Below, one piece after another: positions 42,399 to 58,275 of a stretch of DNA of 64,000 nucleotides. This DNA comes from Osedax fenrisi (taxonomy: Eukaryota; Annelida; Polychaeta; Sabellida; Siboglinidae): positions 65,410,040 through 65,474,039 of the forward strand of contig OZ025242.1 in the NCBI GenBank assembly GCA_964019155.1. Direction: 5' to 3'. Numbering within the stretch: the first letter of the stretch is position 1; the number at the start of each line of letters is the position of its first letter. Under the pieces are notes generated by a model, which ran no database searches, was not told the DNA's origin, and worked only from the letters and a program-made list of their open reading frames with translations. A program made the translations under genes and the position numbers.

Positions 42399-43441
42399 TC
42401 ATTGTGTGTGTTGGTCATTGACTAAGTCAATTTTATTTGTATTATGTTTGGTCTGTATATATACTTCATAAGAAGTCTTCCATGTTTTGAAATCATATTC
42501 TGTAATATTTATGGGATTACAGGACCAATCTATTTTTGAGTTATTAGTTTGACGTAGTTCAAATGTATTATTATAATTATTATAGGTGCACCTAGTGCCA
42601 GTTGGTGTTAAACTTTCTTTTATGGCATGATATATAACTCTACCTCTGAATATTTCATTGCCTGAGCGTTGTTCTCGTATATAAAGATGGGAGAATCGGG
42701 GGTCTTTTTTAATATGGTTCACATTGGAATGAAATGTGTATAGAGAGTTAGGTGAGTTGAAGTATATTACACATATTGAGTTTATAAATTTGTATGAGGT
42801 CAGAGAGTTTTTAGACATATTTAAATATGAAAGTATTTTATATACGAAGTTAATATTTCTTTCATCTTCATTCAGATGTTCAATAACAAGAGAATTAGAT
42901 GGAGTAGTATTAATTACAGGTATAGTAGTATTAACTTTGTTTATGGGCATGTATGGGCTTTGTCGTACAGCTGAAGAGTATGATATATTTAAAGGATGAG
43001 TAGGTGGTGGAAAGTGTTGTTTTGGGGGGTTATAGGGTATTGTAGGGGTGAATGTAGGTGGTATTATGTGTTTATATATCGTACTGGTATTATTTCTAGT
43101 TTACATATATTATTTAATATCTTATCTTGTTTATCAAGACGGATAAGGATATCCTTTGTGGAGGATTCGATATTGTTTATTTCACCTTTAAATGTATTTA
43201 AAGGTAGAGGGCAACTTGGTTGAATAGAGTTACCAATGCATGTATTACATCTAAATAAGAAAGATGGTGACTCAAGTATTGATGTAACATGCTTGATTAC
43301 AGGGTTGCTAGATACCCATGCATTAGGTGTACTACCATAAGGGTGAAGACACTCATAATGCACAATGATATTGCATATACATGTGACATATTTATCATGT
43401 TCATTAACTTTATTACAGTGAACACATAATTTGTTATTCAT
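42399..43441 (-). pseudogene. LINE C ORF1: PHD-finger protein, one frameshift
   Basis: The first part (43441-43064) has a cross-brace zinc finger CVHC, CIC, HYEC, CNTC, then a putative coiled-coil segment (INNIESSTKDILIRLDKQDK). The second part (42950-42399) is in another frame; extending it upstream gives a Pro-rich stretch that reaches the end of the first part, so one indel near 43070 explains the break. The whole would be about 345 residues. ORF1 proteins of this group bind the element RNA. No esterase-like motif is recognised. Confidence 0.7.
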
Positions 43442-44970
<1,529 letters not shown>

Positions 44971-45143
44971 AATACCATATTAATATAAAATTATAGTATG
45001 TATTTTAATCAAATTGTATCCTAAATTTAATTTGTTATTAAAATTTGTTAAATTTTTAATAATTTAGGTAAATATAATAAAACTGAACTGAAAGTATTCA
45101 TTAAAAACACAACCTAAACAACACCACACACATATATACTACA

Positions 45144-45335
45144 ATGTCGGCAATACAATCAATTGAAAGTTTATATGAAGACGAATACGTCTATAACGCA
45201 GATCAAAATACAAGTACAAGATATAAAATCAAGAAATTGATAAAGAACATAAAGAAAAACGTCATAACGATTAAAACATCAGTAACGAAGAATGTAAAGA
45301 ATATGAAAACAAAATTGACTTCATTAAATAAATAA
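45144..45335 (+). CDS. Small lysine-rich protein of unknown function (63 aa)
   Basis: The frame begins MSAIQSIESLYEDEYVYNAD with an acidic N-terminal third, followed by a strongly basic remainder (KIKKLIKNIKKN, KNVKNMKTKL). The ATG context is ACAATGTCG after a C/A-rich, purine-poor leader (CCTAAACAACACCACACACA) unlike the surrounding AT repeats. There is no signal peptide or known motif. The codons show mixed third positions rather than pure A/T. It could be a genuine micro-ORF, the 5' exon of a larger gene now lost in repeats, or chance. I do not recognise it. Confidence 0.35.
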   Translation: MSAIQSIESLYEDEYVYNADQNTSTRYKIKKLIKNIKKNVITIKTSVTKNVKNMKTKLTSLNK

Positions 45336-45384
45336 TAAAAATGGAATTGTATTTCAATAATTATACATATATATTATATATAGG

Positions 45385-45538
45385 GGTAAATGTGATAGTA
45401 GTAATATTAGTAGTAATAGTAATAGTAATATTAATGGTAATGGTAATGGTAATGGCAATGGTAGTGGTAGTAATAGTAATTGTAATAGTAATAGTAATAA
45501 TAATAGTAATAGTAATAGTACTAGTACTAGTAATAGTT

Positions 45539-45569
<31 letters not shown>

Positions 45570-45632
45570 CAGTTATAGTGGGGGTAGTGGTAGTTGTAGT
45601 GGTAGTGGTATTGGTAGTGATATTGGTAATGG
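45385..45632 (+). repeat. Degenerate trinucleotide tract (GTA/AAT/GGT mixtures)
   Basis: Runs of AGTAAT, AATGGT, AGT and GGTAGT triplets in constant phase. It looks like an aged relative of the (AGT)n arrays and leads straight into the 32-bp satellite. The long Val/Ile-rich frame here is an artefact of the repeat. Confidence 0.85.
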
Positions 45633-47359
45633 TATCAATACCTCTTACTACCTCGATGTTATAGTATCAATACCTCTTACTACCTCGATGTTATAGTATC
45701 AATACCTGTTACTACCTATATGTTATAGTATCAATACCTCTTACTACCTCGATGTTATAGTATCAATACCTCTTACTACCTCGATGTTATAGTATCAATA
45801 CCTCTTACTACCTCTATGTTATAGTAGCAATACCTCTTACTACCTCGATGTTATAGTATCAATACCTCTTACTACCTCGATGTTATAGTATCAATACCTC
45901 TTACTACCTCGATGTTATAGTATCAATACCTCTTACTACCTCGATGTTATAGTATCAATACATGTTACTACCTCGATGTTATAGTATAAATACCTGTTAC
46001 TATCTCGATGTTATAGTATCAATACATGTTACTACCTCGATGTTATAGTATCATTACCTGTTACTACCTCGATGTTATAGTATCAATACCTCGATGTTAT
46101 AGTATCAATACCTCTTACTACCTAGATGTTATAGTATCAATACCTCTTACTACCTCGATGTTATAGTATCAATACCTCTTACTACCTCGATGTTATAGTA
46201 TCAATACATGTTACTACCTCGATGTTATAGTATCAATACCTCTTACTACCTCGATGTTATAGTATCAATACCTCTTACTACCTCGATGTTATAGTATCAA
46301 TACCTCTTACTACCTCGATGTTATAGTATCAATACATGTTACTACCTCGATGTTATAGTATAAATACCTGTTACTATCTCGATGTTATAGTATCAATACA
46401 TGTTACTACCTCGATGTTATAGTATCATTACCTGTTACTACCTCGATGTTATAGTATCAATACCTGTTAGTACCTCGATGTTATAGTATCAATACCTCTT
46501 ACTACCTAGATGTTATAGTATCAATAGCTCTTACTACCTCGATGTTATAGTATCAATACCTGTTACTACCTACATGTTATAGTATTAATACCTGTTACTA
46601 CCTCGATGTTATAGTATCAATACCTCTTACTGCCTCGATGTTATAGTATCAATACCTGTTAGTACCTCGATGTTATAGTATCAATACCTGTCACTACCTC
46701 GATGTTATAGTATAAATACCTGTTACTACCTCGATGTTATAGTATCAATACCTCTTACTACCTCGATGTTATAGTACCAATACCTCTTACTACCTCGATG
46801 TCATAGTATCAATACCTCTTACTACCTCGATGTTATAGTATCAATACCTGTTACTACCTCGATGTTATAGTATCAATATCTGTCACTACCTAGATGTTAT
46901 AGTATCAATACCTGTTACTACCTCGATGTTATAGTATCAATACCTCTTACTACCTCGATGTTATAGTATCAATACCTGTTACTACCTCGATGTTATAGTA
47001 TCAATACCTCTTACTACCTCGATGTTATAGTATCAATACCTCTTACTACCTCGATGTTATAGTATCAATACCTGTTACTACCTCGATGTTATAGTATCAA
47101 TACCTGTTACTACCTCGATTTTATAGTATCAATACCCCCTACTACCTCGATGTTATAGTATCAATACCTGTTACTATCTCGATGTTATAGTATCAATACC
47201 TCTTACTACCTCGATGTTATAGTATCAATACCTGTTATACCTCGATGTTATAGTATCAATACCTCTTACTACCTCGATGTTATAGTATCAATACATGTTA
47301 CTACCTCGATGTTATAGTATCAATACCTCTTACTACCTCGATGTTATATTGTCAATACC
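45633..47359 (+). repeat. 32-bp satellite, left block (about 54 units)
   Basis: The unit is TATCAATACCTCTTACTACC plus TCGATGTTATAG (32 bp). Main variants at two sites give CTCTTAC, CTGTTAC or CTGTCAC. Minor variants include ACATGTTAC and CTAGATG. A few units have deletions (for example near 46085 and 47237). Confidence 0.97.
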
Positions 47360-47784
47360 CAGGGGCGGATACAGGGGGGGGCTAGGGGGGCTCTAGCCCC
47401 CCCCTAATGATTGTAAAATATATGATTTAAAAATAGATAATATGGTTAAATCAGCAACAAATTCAATATAAATTATAGGTAGGGTGAATCTTTAAATGGC
47501 CGATTGTATATACCATGTATTTTTCATTTAAAAATTAATCACAATCAAGTTGGAAAATGTGTCACTTCGTCCATGATTAAGTTTAAAGATTCGATTGCAG
47601 ACTTAAGAAAATTTGAATCAATTATAGTTGATATATTTACCTCAATAACTCTTTGGAAGAAAATTATTGTTTTATTGCAGTGATAGAAAATAAGAAGCAT
47701 GCTTCTACAATCAGCTATAATGCAAGTCAACAATAACATATCTAAGCAAATTAATGCAACAGAGCAACATTTAAATCAATATTA

Positions 47785-48005
47785 AGGGGGTATCCCACCT
47801 ATACTTTTATATAAGATTTTCCGGCAACTTACCTGAAATATTGTAACTTTAAAAAATTATTATATCAAGTTGTAATGGAATACTCATATAAAGTTATTAT
47901 ATTTCAGGCAAGTTGCCGGAAAGTAAAGGGGTTTCCCACTAAAATTGTAGTTAACTTGATAGAAAATCATTTTAAAGTTAAAATACTTGTAGTGAGATAC
48001 CCCCT
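47785..48005. mobile_element. 221-bp PIF/Harbinger-like MITE nested in the hAT element
   Basis: TIRs AGGGGGTATCYCAC at both ends, with TTA at 47782-47784 and 48006-48008, the 3-bp target duplication usual for PIF/Harbinger. The inner part is largely self-complementary (TTCCGGCAACTTACCTGAAATA against TATTTCAGGCAAGTTGCCGGAA in the other orientation). Confidence 0.8.
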
Positions 48006-48034
48006 TTAGATATAATCATTCTTTATAGAAGATA

Positions 48035-49066
48035 AAATATTTCATTACATGGTCATAATGAGAATTCTACTGATCCATATTTTAATCTAGGAAATGTCAA
48101 TGCACTTCTAAAACTATGTCTAAACTCTGGAAATGATATATTAAAAGAACACAGATTAATGTGTAGTAAAAATTCTAAATACACCTCAAAAACAACACAG
48201 AATGAATTGATATTTGAATGTGGTGAATATATTAAAGAAAGAATAATTATTCTTCAATTATAATTGATGATATAAAAAAAGCTAAATATTTTAGTGTACT
48301 AGCTGATGAAACCACAGATGTATATAATACTGAACAAATGGCTTTAGAAATTAGATATTATAATGGTAAGTGTATCACTGAAAAGTTGAATTCTTTCATA
48401 GGATGTGAAAATCTTAGTGGAGAAAGTAAAGCTAACTTGATTATGGATACACTAACTAAATCTGAATTAAATATTGAACATTTATGAGGGTAAGGATACT
48501 ATGGAGCAGGAAATATGTCTGGGAAAATAAAAGGAGCGTCAACTATAATTCTGAATAAGAACACTAACTCTACATATGTTCACTATAGATCACATGTATT
48601 AAATATATCAATAGTAAATGAATGAAAAATGTCGTTAATTCAAAATATGGTAAGCATATTATTAGAAATCTGCATATTTTTTAAATATTCTGCTAAGAGG
48701 CAAGGTTTATTAGTAGAAAACATTACACAAATTTATGTTGAATCTTCTAAAAAGAAATTAGTTAAAGTAAAACGAGATGGGTTGCCATACATGATGCTTT
48801 GCGAGTATTTATCGAACTGTATCAAGCAATACTTGAAAAATGTTAGAAATATATGAAGATAAAACATTTACCTTGTGTGAATGTGAACGTTCATTTAACC
48901 AATTAAGAATAATAAAGACATATTTACCTTCGATTATGAGTGAAGATCAACTAAATAGACTTTCTTTATATATACATAAAGACATAGAGATCGATTGTGA
49001 TTATATTATTTCCAAATTTGAAATACGTTATCCAAGAATAATGCAATTGATTAATATATTGGATTA
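48035..49066 (+). pseudogene. hAT transposase pseudogene (ZMYM1-like lineage)
   Basis: Broken frames in order: GHNENSTDPYFNLGN and NSKYTSKTTQNELI; then DIKKAKYFSVLADETTD (first catalytic Asp region) and NTEQMALEIRYY; a stop near 48484; then a C-terminal part at 48840-49066 with ERSFNQLRIIKTYL and SEDQLNRLSLYI, the dimerisation domain. This order and wording match transposases related to ZMYM1-type zinc-finger proteins. Multiple stops and frameshifts and the missing middle show it is dead. The MITE sits just upstream. Confidence 0.8.
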
Positions 49067-50769
49067 ATAGTTTTTATTCAATAACATATACAATATTATT
49101 CTATTTAATTTAATATAGTATTTAATTTATATATATCAATTGAATATTATCATAGTAAATATGTCTTATTTTAAAAATATACTTTTATTTTAATGTCAGC
49201 CCCCCCCTTGAAAAATTCCTGTATCCGCCCCTGATACCTCTTACTACCTCAATGTTATAGTATCAATACCTGTTAGTACCTCGATGTTATAGTATCAATA
49301 CATATTACTACCTCGATGTTATAGTATCAATACATCTTACTACCTCGATGTTATAGTATCAATACCTGTTAGTACCTCGATGTTATAGTATCAATACATC
49401 TTACTACCTCGATGTTATAGTATCAATATCTCTTACTACCTCGATGTTATAGTAGCAATACCTGTTACTACCTCGATGTTATAGTATCAATACCTCTTAC
49501 TACCTCGATGTTATAGTATCAATACCTCTTACTACCTCGATGTTATAGTATCAATACCTCTTACTACCTCGATGTTATAGTATCAATACCTGTCACTACC
49601 TCGATGTTATAGTATCAATACCTGTTACTACCTCGATGTTATAGTATCAATACCTGTTACTACCTCGATGTTATAGTATCAACACCTGTCACTACCTCGA
49701 TGTTATAGTATCAATACCTGTCACTACCTCGATGTTATAGTATCAATACCTCTTACTACCTCGATGTTATAGTATCAATACCTGTTACTACCTCGATGTT
49801 ATAGTATCAATACCTGTTACTACCTCGATGTTATAGTATCAATACCTGTTACTACCTCGATGATATAGTATCAATACCCCTTACTACCTAGATGTTATAG
49901 TATCAATACCTGTCACTACCTCGATGTTATAGTATCAATACCTGTCACTACCTCGATGTTATAGTATAAATACCTGTTACTACCTCGATGTTATAGTATC
50001 AATACCTGTCACTACCTCGATGTTATAGTATAAATACCTGTTACTACCTCGATGTTATAGTATCAATACCTGTCACTACCTCGATGTTATAGTATCAATA
50101 CCTCTTACTACCTCGATGTTATAGTATCAATAGCTGTCACTACCTCGATGTTATAGTATCAATACCTGTCACTACCTCGATGTTATAGTATCAATACATG
50201 TTACTACCTCGATGTTATAGTATCAATACCTGTTACTACCTCGATGTTATAGTATCAATACCTCTTACTACCTCGATGTTATAGTATCAATACCTGTTAC
50301 TACCTCGATGTTATAGTATCAATATCTCTTACTACCTCGATGTTATAGTATCACCACCTGTCACTACCTCGATGTTATAGTATCAATACCTGTTAGTACC
50401 TCGATGTTATAGTATCAATACCTGTCACTACCTCGATGTTATAGTATCAATACCTGTTACTACCTCGATGATATAGTATCAATACCCCTTACTACCTCGA
50501 TGTTATAGTATCAATACCTCTTACTACCTCGATGTTATAGTGTCAATACCTGTTACTACCTCGATGTTATAGTATCAATACCTGTTACTACCTCGATATT
50601 ATAGTAGCAACACCTGTTACTACCTCGATGTTATAGTATCAATACCTGTCACTACCTCGATGTTATAGTATCAATACATGTTACTACCTCGATGTTATAG
50701 TATCAATACCTCTTACTACCTCGATGTTATAGTATCAATACCTGTTACTACCTCGATGTTATAGTATCA

Positions 50770-52690
50770 ATACCTGTTACTACCTCGATGTTATAGTATC
50801 AATACCTGTCACTACCTCGATGTTATAGTATCAATACCTCTTACTACCTCGATGTTATAGTATCAATACCTGTCACTACCTCGATGTTATAGTATCAATA
50901 CCTCTTACTACCTCGATGTTATAGTATCAATACCTGTTGCTACCTCGATGTTATAGTATCAATACCTGTCACTACCTCGATGTTATAGTATCAATACCTG
51001 TCACTACCTCGATGTTATAGTATCAATACCTCTTACTACCTCGATGTTATAGTATCAATACCTCTTACTACCTCGATGTTATAGTATCAACACCTGTCAC
51101 TACCTCGATGTTATAGTATCAATACCTGTTACTACCTCGATGTTATAGTATCAATACCTGTTACTACCTCGATGTTATAGTATCAATACCTGTCACTACC
51201 TCGATGTTATAGTATCAATACCTCTTACTACCTCGATGTTATAGTATCAATACCTGTCACTACCTCGATGTTATAGTATCAATACCTCTTACTACCTCGA
51301 TGTTATAGTATCAATACCTGTTACTACCTCGATGTTATAGTATCAATACCTGTCACTACCTCGATGTTATAGTATCAATACCTGTCACTACCTCGATGTT
51401 ATAGTATCAATACCTCTTACTACCTCGATGTTATAGTATCAATACCTCTTACTACCTCGATGTTATAGTATCAACACCTGTCACTACCTCGATGTTATAG
51501 TATCAATACCTGTTAGTACATCGATGTTATAGTATCAATACCTCTTACTACCTCGATGTTATAGTATCAATACCTCTTACTACCTCGATGTTATAGTATC
51601 AATACCTCTTACTACCTCGATGTTATAGTATCAATACCTCTTACTACCTCGATGTTATAGTATCAATACCTGTCACTACCTCGATTTTATAGTATCAATA
51701 CCTCTTACTACCTCGATGTTATAGTATCGATACCTGTTACTACCTCGATGTTATAGTATCAATACCTGTCACTACCTCGATGTTATAGTATCAATACCTC
51801 TTACTACCTCGATGTTATAGTATCAATACCTGTCACTACCTCGATGTTATAGTATCAATACCTCTTACTACCTCGATGTTATAGTATCAATACCTGTTAC
51901 TACCTCGATGTTATAGTATCAATACCTGTCACTACCTCGATGTTATAGTATCAATACCTGTCACTACCTCGATGTTATAGTATCAATACCTCTTACTACC
52001 TCGATGTTATAGTATCAATACCTCTTACTACCTCGATGTTATAGTATCAATACCTGTCACTACCTCGATGTTATAGTATCAATACCTGTTACTACCTCGA
52101 TGTTATAGTATCAATACCTGTTACTACCTCGATGTTATAGTATCAATACCTGTCACTACCTCGATGTTATAGTATCAATACCTCTTACTACCTCGATGTT
52201 ATAGTATCAATACCTGTCACTACCTCGATGTTATAGTATCAATACCTCTTACTACCTCGATGTTATAGTATCAATACCTGTTACTACCTCGATGTTATAG
52301 TATCAATACCTGTCACTACCTCGATGTTATAGTATCAATACCTGTCACTACCTCGATGTTATAGTATCAATACCTCTTACTACCTCGATGTTATAGTATC
52401 AATACCTCTTACTACCTCGATGTTATAGTATCAACACCTGTCACTACCTCGATGTTATAGTATCAATACCTGTTAGTACATCGATGTTATAGTATCAATA
52501 CCTCTTACTACCTCGATGTTATAGTATCAATACCTCTTACTACCTCGATGTTATAGTATCAATACCTCTTACTACCTCGATGTTATAGTATCAATACCTC
52601 TTACTACCTCGATGTTATAGTATCAATACCTGTCACTACCTCGATTTTATAGTATCAATACCTCTTACTACCTCGATGTTATAGTATCGA
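50770..52690 (+). repeat. 960-bp higher-order duplication inside the satellite (30 units, two copies)
   Basis: Rare markers recur exactly 960 bp apart: GTTAGTACATCG at 51512 and 52472, CGATTTTATAG near 51682 and 52642, and ATAGTATCGATACC at 51721 and 52681. Intervening variant order matches almost completely. Confidence 0.9.
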
Positions 52691-55600
52691 TACCTGTTAC
52701 TACCTCGATGTTATAGTATCAATACCTCTTACTACCTCGATGTTATAGTATCAATACCTGTCACTACCTCGATGTTATAGTATCAATACCTCTTACTACC
52801 TCGATGTTATAGTATCAATACCTCTTACTACCTCGATGTTATAGTATAAATACCTCTTACTACCTCGATGTTATAGTATCAATACCTCTTACTACCTCGA
52901 TGTTATAGTATCAATACCTGTTACTACCTCGATGTTATAGTATCAATACCTCTTACTACCTCGATGTTATAGTATCAATACCTGTTACTACCTTGATGTT
53001 ATAGTATCAATACCTGTTACTACCTCGATGTTATAGTATCAATACCTGTTACTACCTCGATGTTATAGTATCAATACCTCTCACTACCTCGATGTTATAG
53101 TATCAATACCTGTCACTACCTCGATGTTATAGTATCAATACCTGTCACTACCTCGATGTTATAGTATCAATACCTGTTACTACCTCGATGTTATAGTATC
53201 AATACCTGTTACTACCTTGATGTTATAGTATCAATACCTGTCACTACCTCGATGTTATAGTATCAATACCTGTTACTACCTCGATGTTATAGTATCAATA
53301 CCTCTTACTACCTCGATGTTATAGTATCAATACTTCTTACTACCTCGATGTAATAGTATCAATACCTCTTACTACCTCGATGTTATAGTATCAATACCTG
53401 TCACTACCTCGATGTTATAATATCAATACCTCTTACTACCTCGATGTTATAGTATCAATACCTCTTACTGCCTCGATGTTATAGTATCAATACCTCTTAC
53501 TGCCTCGATGTTATAGTATCAATACCTCTTACTACCTCGATGTTATAGTATCAACACCTGTCACTACCTCGATGTTATAGTATCAATACCTGTCACTACC
53601 TCGATGTTATAGTATCAATACCTGTCACTACCTCGATGTTATAGTATCAATACCTGTTACTACCTCGATGTTATAGTATCAATACCTCTTACTACCTCGA
53701 TGTTATAGTATCAATACCTCTTACTACCTCGATGTTATAGTATCAATACCTGTTACTACCTCGATGTTATAGTATCAATACCTGTCACTACCTCGATGTT
53801 ATAGTATCAATACCTGTCACTACCTCGATGTTATAGTATCAATACCTGTTACTACCTCGATGTTATAGTATCAATACCTCTTACTACCTCGATGTTATAG
53901 TATCACCACCTGTCACTACCTCGATGTTATAGTATCAATACCTGTCACTACCTCGATGTTATAGTATCAATACCTGTCACTACCTCGATGTTATAGTATC
54001 AATACCTGTTACTACCTCGATGTTATAGTATCAATACCTGTCACTACCTCGATGTTATAGTATCAATACCTGTCACTACCTCGATGTTATAGTATCAATA
54101 CCTGTTACTACCTCGATGTTATAGTATCAATACATCTTACTACCTCGATGTTATAGTATCAACACCTGTCACTACCTCGATGTTATAGTATCAATACCTG
54201 TCACTACCTCGATGTTATAGTATCAATACCTCTTACTACCTCGATGTTATAGTATCAATACCTGTTACTACCTCGATGTTATAGTATCAATACCTCTTAC
54301 TACCTCGATGTTATAGTATCAATACATCTTACTACCTCGATGTTATAGTATCAACACCTGTCACTACCTCGATGTTATAGTATCAATACCTGTCACTACC
54401 TCGATGTTATAGTATCAATACCTCTTACTACCTCGATGTTATAGTATCAATACCTGTTACTACCTCGATGTTATAGTATCAACACCTGTCACTACCTCGA
54501 TGTTATAGTATCAATACCTGTCACTACCTCGATGTTATAGTATCAATACCTGTCACTACCTCGATGTTATAGTATCAATACCTGTCACTACCTCGATGTT
54601 ATAGTATCAATACCTGTCACTACCTCGATGTTATAGTATCAATACCTGTTACTACCTCGATGTTATAGTATCAATACCTGTTACTACCTCGATGTTATAG
54701 TATCAACACCTGTCACTACCTCGATGTTATAGTATCAATACCTGTCACTACCTCGATGTTATAGTATCAATACCTGTCACTACCTCGATGTTATAGTATC
54801 AATACCTGTTACTACCTCGATGTTATAGTATCAATACCTGTCACTACCTCGATGTTATAGTATCAATACCTGTCACTACCTCGATGTTATAGTATCAATA
54901 CCTGTCACTACCTCGATGTTATAGTATCAATACCTGTTACTACCTCGATGTTATAGTATCAATACCTCTTACTACCTCGATGTTATAGTATCACCACCTG
55001 TCACTACCTCGATGTTATAGTATCAATACCTGTCACTACCTCGATGTTATAGTATCAATACCTGTCACTACCTCGATGTTATAGTATCAATACCTGTTAC
55101 TACCTCGATGTTATAGTATCAATACCTGTCACTACCTCGATGTTATAGTATCAATACCTGTCACTACCTCGATGTTATAGTATCAATACCTGTTACTACC
55201 TCGATGTTATAGTAGCAATACCTCTTACTACCTCGATGTTATAGTATCAATACCTGTCACTACCTCGATGTTATAGTATCAATACCTCTTACTACCTCGA
55301 TGTTATAGTATCAACACCTGTCACTACCTCGATGTTATAGTATCAATACCTGTTACTACCTCGATGTTATAGTATCAATACCTCTTACTACCTCGATGTT
55401 ATAGTATCAATACCTGTCACTACCTCGATGTTATAGTATCAATACCTGTCACTACCTCGATGTTATAGTATCAATACCTGTTACTACCTCGATGTTATAG
55501 TATCAATACCTGTTACTACCTCGATGTTATAGTATCAATACCTGTCACTACCTCGATGTTATAGTATCAATACCTGTTACTACCTCGATGTTATAGTATC

Positions 55601-57299
55601 AATACCTCTTACTACCTCGATGTTATAGTATCAACACCTGTCACTACCTCGATGTTATAGTATCAATACCTCTTACTACCTCGATGTTATAGTATCAATA
55701 CCTGTTACTACCTCGATGTTATAGTATCAATACCTCTTACTACCTCGATGTTATAGTATCAATACCTCTTACTACCTCGATGTTATAGTATCAACACCTG
55801 TCACTACATCGATGTTATAGTATCAATACCTGTCACTACCTCGATGTTATAGTATCAATACCTGTCACTACCTCGATGTTATAGTATCAATACCTCTTAC
55901 TACCTCGATGTTATAGTATCAACACCTGTCACTACCTCGATGTTATAGTATCAATACCTGTTACTACCTCGATGTTATAGTATCAATACCTGTCACTACC
56001 TCGATGTTATAGTATCAATACCTGTTACTACCTCGATGTTATAGTATCAATACATGTTACTACCTCGATATTATAGTATCAATACCTCTTACTACCTCGA
56101 TGTTATAGTATCAATACCTGTCACTACCTCGATGTTATAGTATCAATACCTGTTACTACCTCGATGTTATAGTATCAATACCTGTTACTACCTCGATGTT
56201 ATAGTATCAATACCTGTCACTACCTCGATGTTATAGTATCAATACCTCTTACTACCTCGATGTTATAGTATCAACACCTGTCACTACCTCGATGTTATAG
56301 TATCAATACCTGTTACTACCTCGATGTTATAGTATCAATACCTCTTACTACCTCGATGTTATAGTATCAATACCTGTTACTACCTCGATGTTATAGTATC
56401 AATACCTGTCACTACCTCGATGTTATAGTATCAATACCTCTTACTACCTCGATGTTATAGTATCAATACCTGTTACTACCTCGATGTTATAGTATCAATA
56501 CCTCTTACTACCTCGATGTTATAGTATCAATACATGTTACTACCTCGATGTTATAGTATCAATACCTCTTACTACCTCGATGTTATAGTATCAATACCTA
56601 TCACTACCTCGATGTTATAGTATCAATACCTCTTACTACCTCGATGTTATAGTATCAATACCTCTTACTACCTCGATGTTATAGTATCAATACCTGTTAC
56701 TACCTTGATGTTATAGTATCAATACCTGTCACTACCTCGATGTTATAGTATCAATACCTCTTACTACCTCGATGTTATAGTATCAATACATGTTACTACC
56801 TCGATGGTATAGTATCAATACCTGTTACTACCTCGATGTTATAGTATCAATACCTCTTACTACCTCGATGTTATAGTATCAATACCTGTTACTACCTCGA
56901 TATTATAGTATCAATACATGTTAGTACCTCGATGTTATAGTATCAATACCTCTCACTACCTCGATGTTATAGTATCAATATCTCTTACTACCTCGATGTT
57001 ATAGTATCAATACCTGTTACTACCTCGATGTTATAGTATCAATACCTCTTACTACCTCGATGTTATAGTATCAATACCTCTCACTACCTCGATGTTATAG
57101 TATCAATACCTGTCACTACCTCGATGTTATAGTATCAATACCTGTTACTACCTCGATGTTATAGTATCAATACCTGTCACTACCTCGATGTTATAGTATC
57201 AATACCTGTCACTACCTCGATGTTATAGTATCAATACCTCTTACTACCTCGATGTTATATTATCAATACCTGTTACTACCTCGATGTTATAGTATCAAT

Positions 57300-58275
57300 A
57301 CCTGTCACTACCTCGATGTTATAGTATACATACCTGTTACTACCTCGATATTATAGTATCAATACCTGTCACTACCTCGATGTTATAGTATCAATACCTG
57401 TCACTACCTCGATGTTATAGTATCAATACCTCTTACTACCTCGATGTTATAGTATCAATACCTGTTACTACCTCGATGTTATAGTATACATACCTGTTAC
57501 TACCTCGATATTATAGTATCAATACCTGTCACTACCTCGATGTTATAGTATCAATACCTGTCACTACCTCGATGTTATAGTATCAATACCTCTTACTACC
57601 TTGATGTTATATTATCAATACATGTTAGTACCTCGATGTTATAATATCAATACCTGTTACTACCTCGATATTATAGTATCAATACATGTTAGTACCTCGA
57701 TGTTATAGTATCAATACCTGTCACTACCTCGATGTTATAGTATCAATACCTCTTACTACCTCGATGTTATAGTATCAATACCTGTCACTACCTCGATGTT
57801 ATAGTATCAATACCTCTTACTACCTCGATGTTATAGTATCAATACCTGTTACTACCTCGATGTTATAGTATCAATACCTGTCACTACCTCGATGTTATAG
57901 TATACATACCTGTTACTACCTCGATATTATAGTATCAATACCTGTCACTACCTCGATGTTATAGTATCAATACCTGTCACTACCTCGATGTTATAGTATC
58001 AATACCTCTTACTACCTCGATGTTATAGTATCAATACCTGTTACTACCTCGATGTTATAGTATACATACCTGTTACTACCTCGATATTATAGTATCAATA
58101 CCTGTCACTACCTCGATGTTATAGTATCAATACCTGTCACTACCTCGATGTTATAGTATCAATACCTCTTACTACCTTGATGTTATATTATCAATACATG
58201 TTAGTACCTCGATGTTATAATATCAATACCTGTTACTACCTCGATATTATAGTATCAATACATGTTAGTACCTCG
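57300..58275 (+). repeat. 576-bp higher-order duplication inside the satellite (18 units)
   Basis: Markers ATAGTATACATACC (57322, 57482, 57898, 58058) and TTGATGTTATATTATC (57601 and 58177) recur at 576 bp. Within it a 160-bp (5-unit) sub-duplication is visible. Confidence 0.85.

Larger units (their letters stand above)
47360..49233 (+). mobile_element. Decayed hAT element inserted in the satellite
   Basis: The ends CAGGGGCGGATACAGG and the inverted CCTGTATCCGCCCCTG are typical of a large hAT group. G-runs and C-runs lie just inside (47377-47403 and 49198-49207). The 5-bp sequence ATACC flanks both sides (47355-47359 and 49234-49238) and the satellite phase resumes cleanly, so ATACC is the likely target duplication. 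Length is 1,874 bp, including a nested MITE. Confidence 0.9.

Noticed and set aside
45341..45664. Val/Ile-rich 107-codon frame resembling a membrane protein
   Set aside because: Translation of degenerate GTA/ATA/GTG triplets; same-phase simple repeat.
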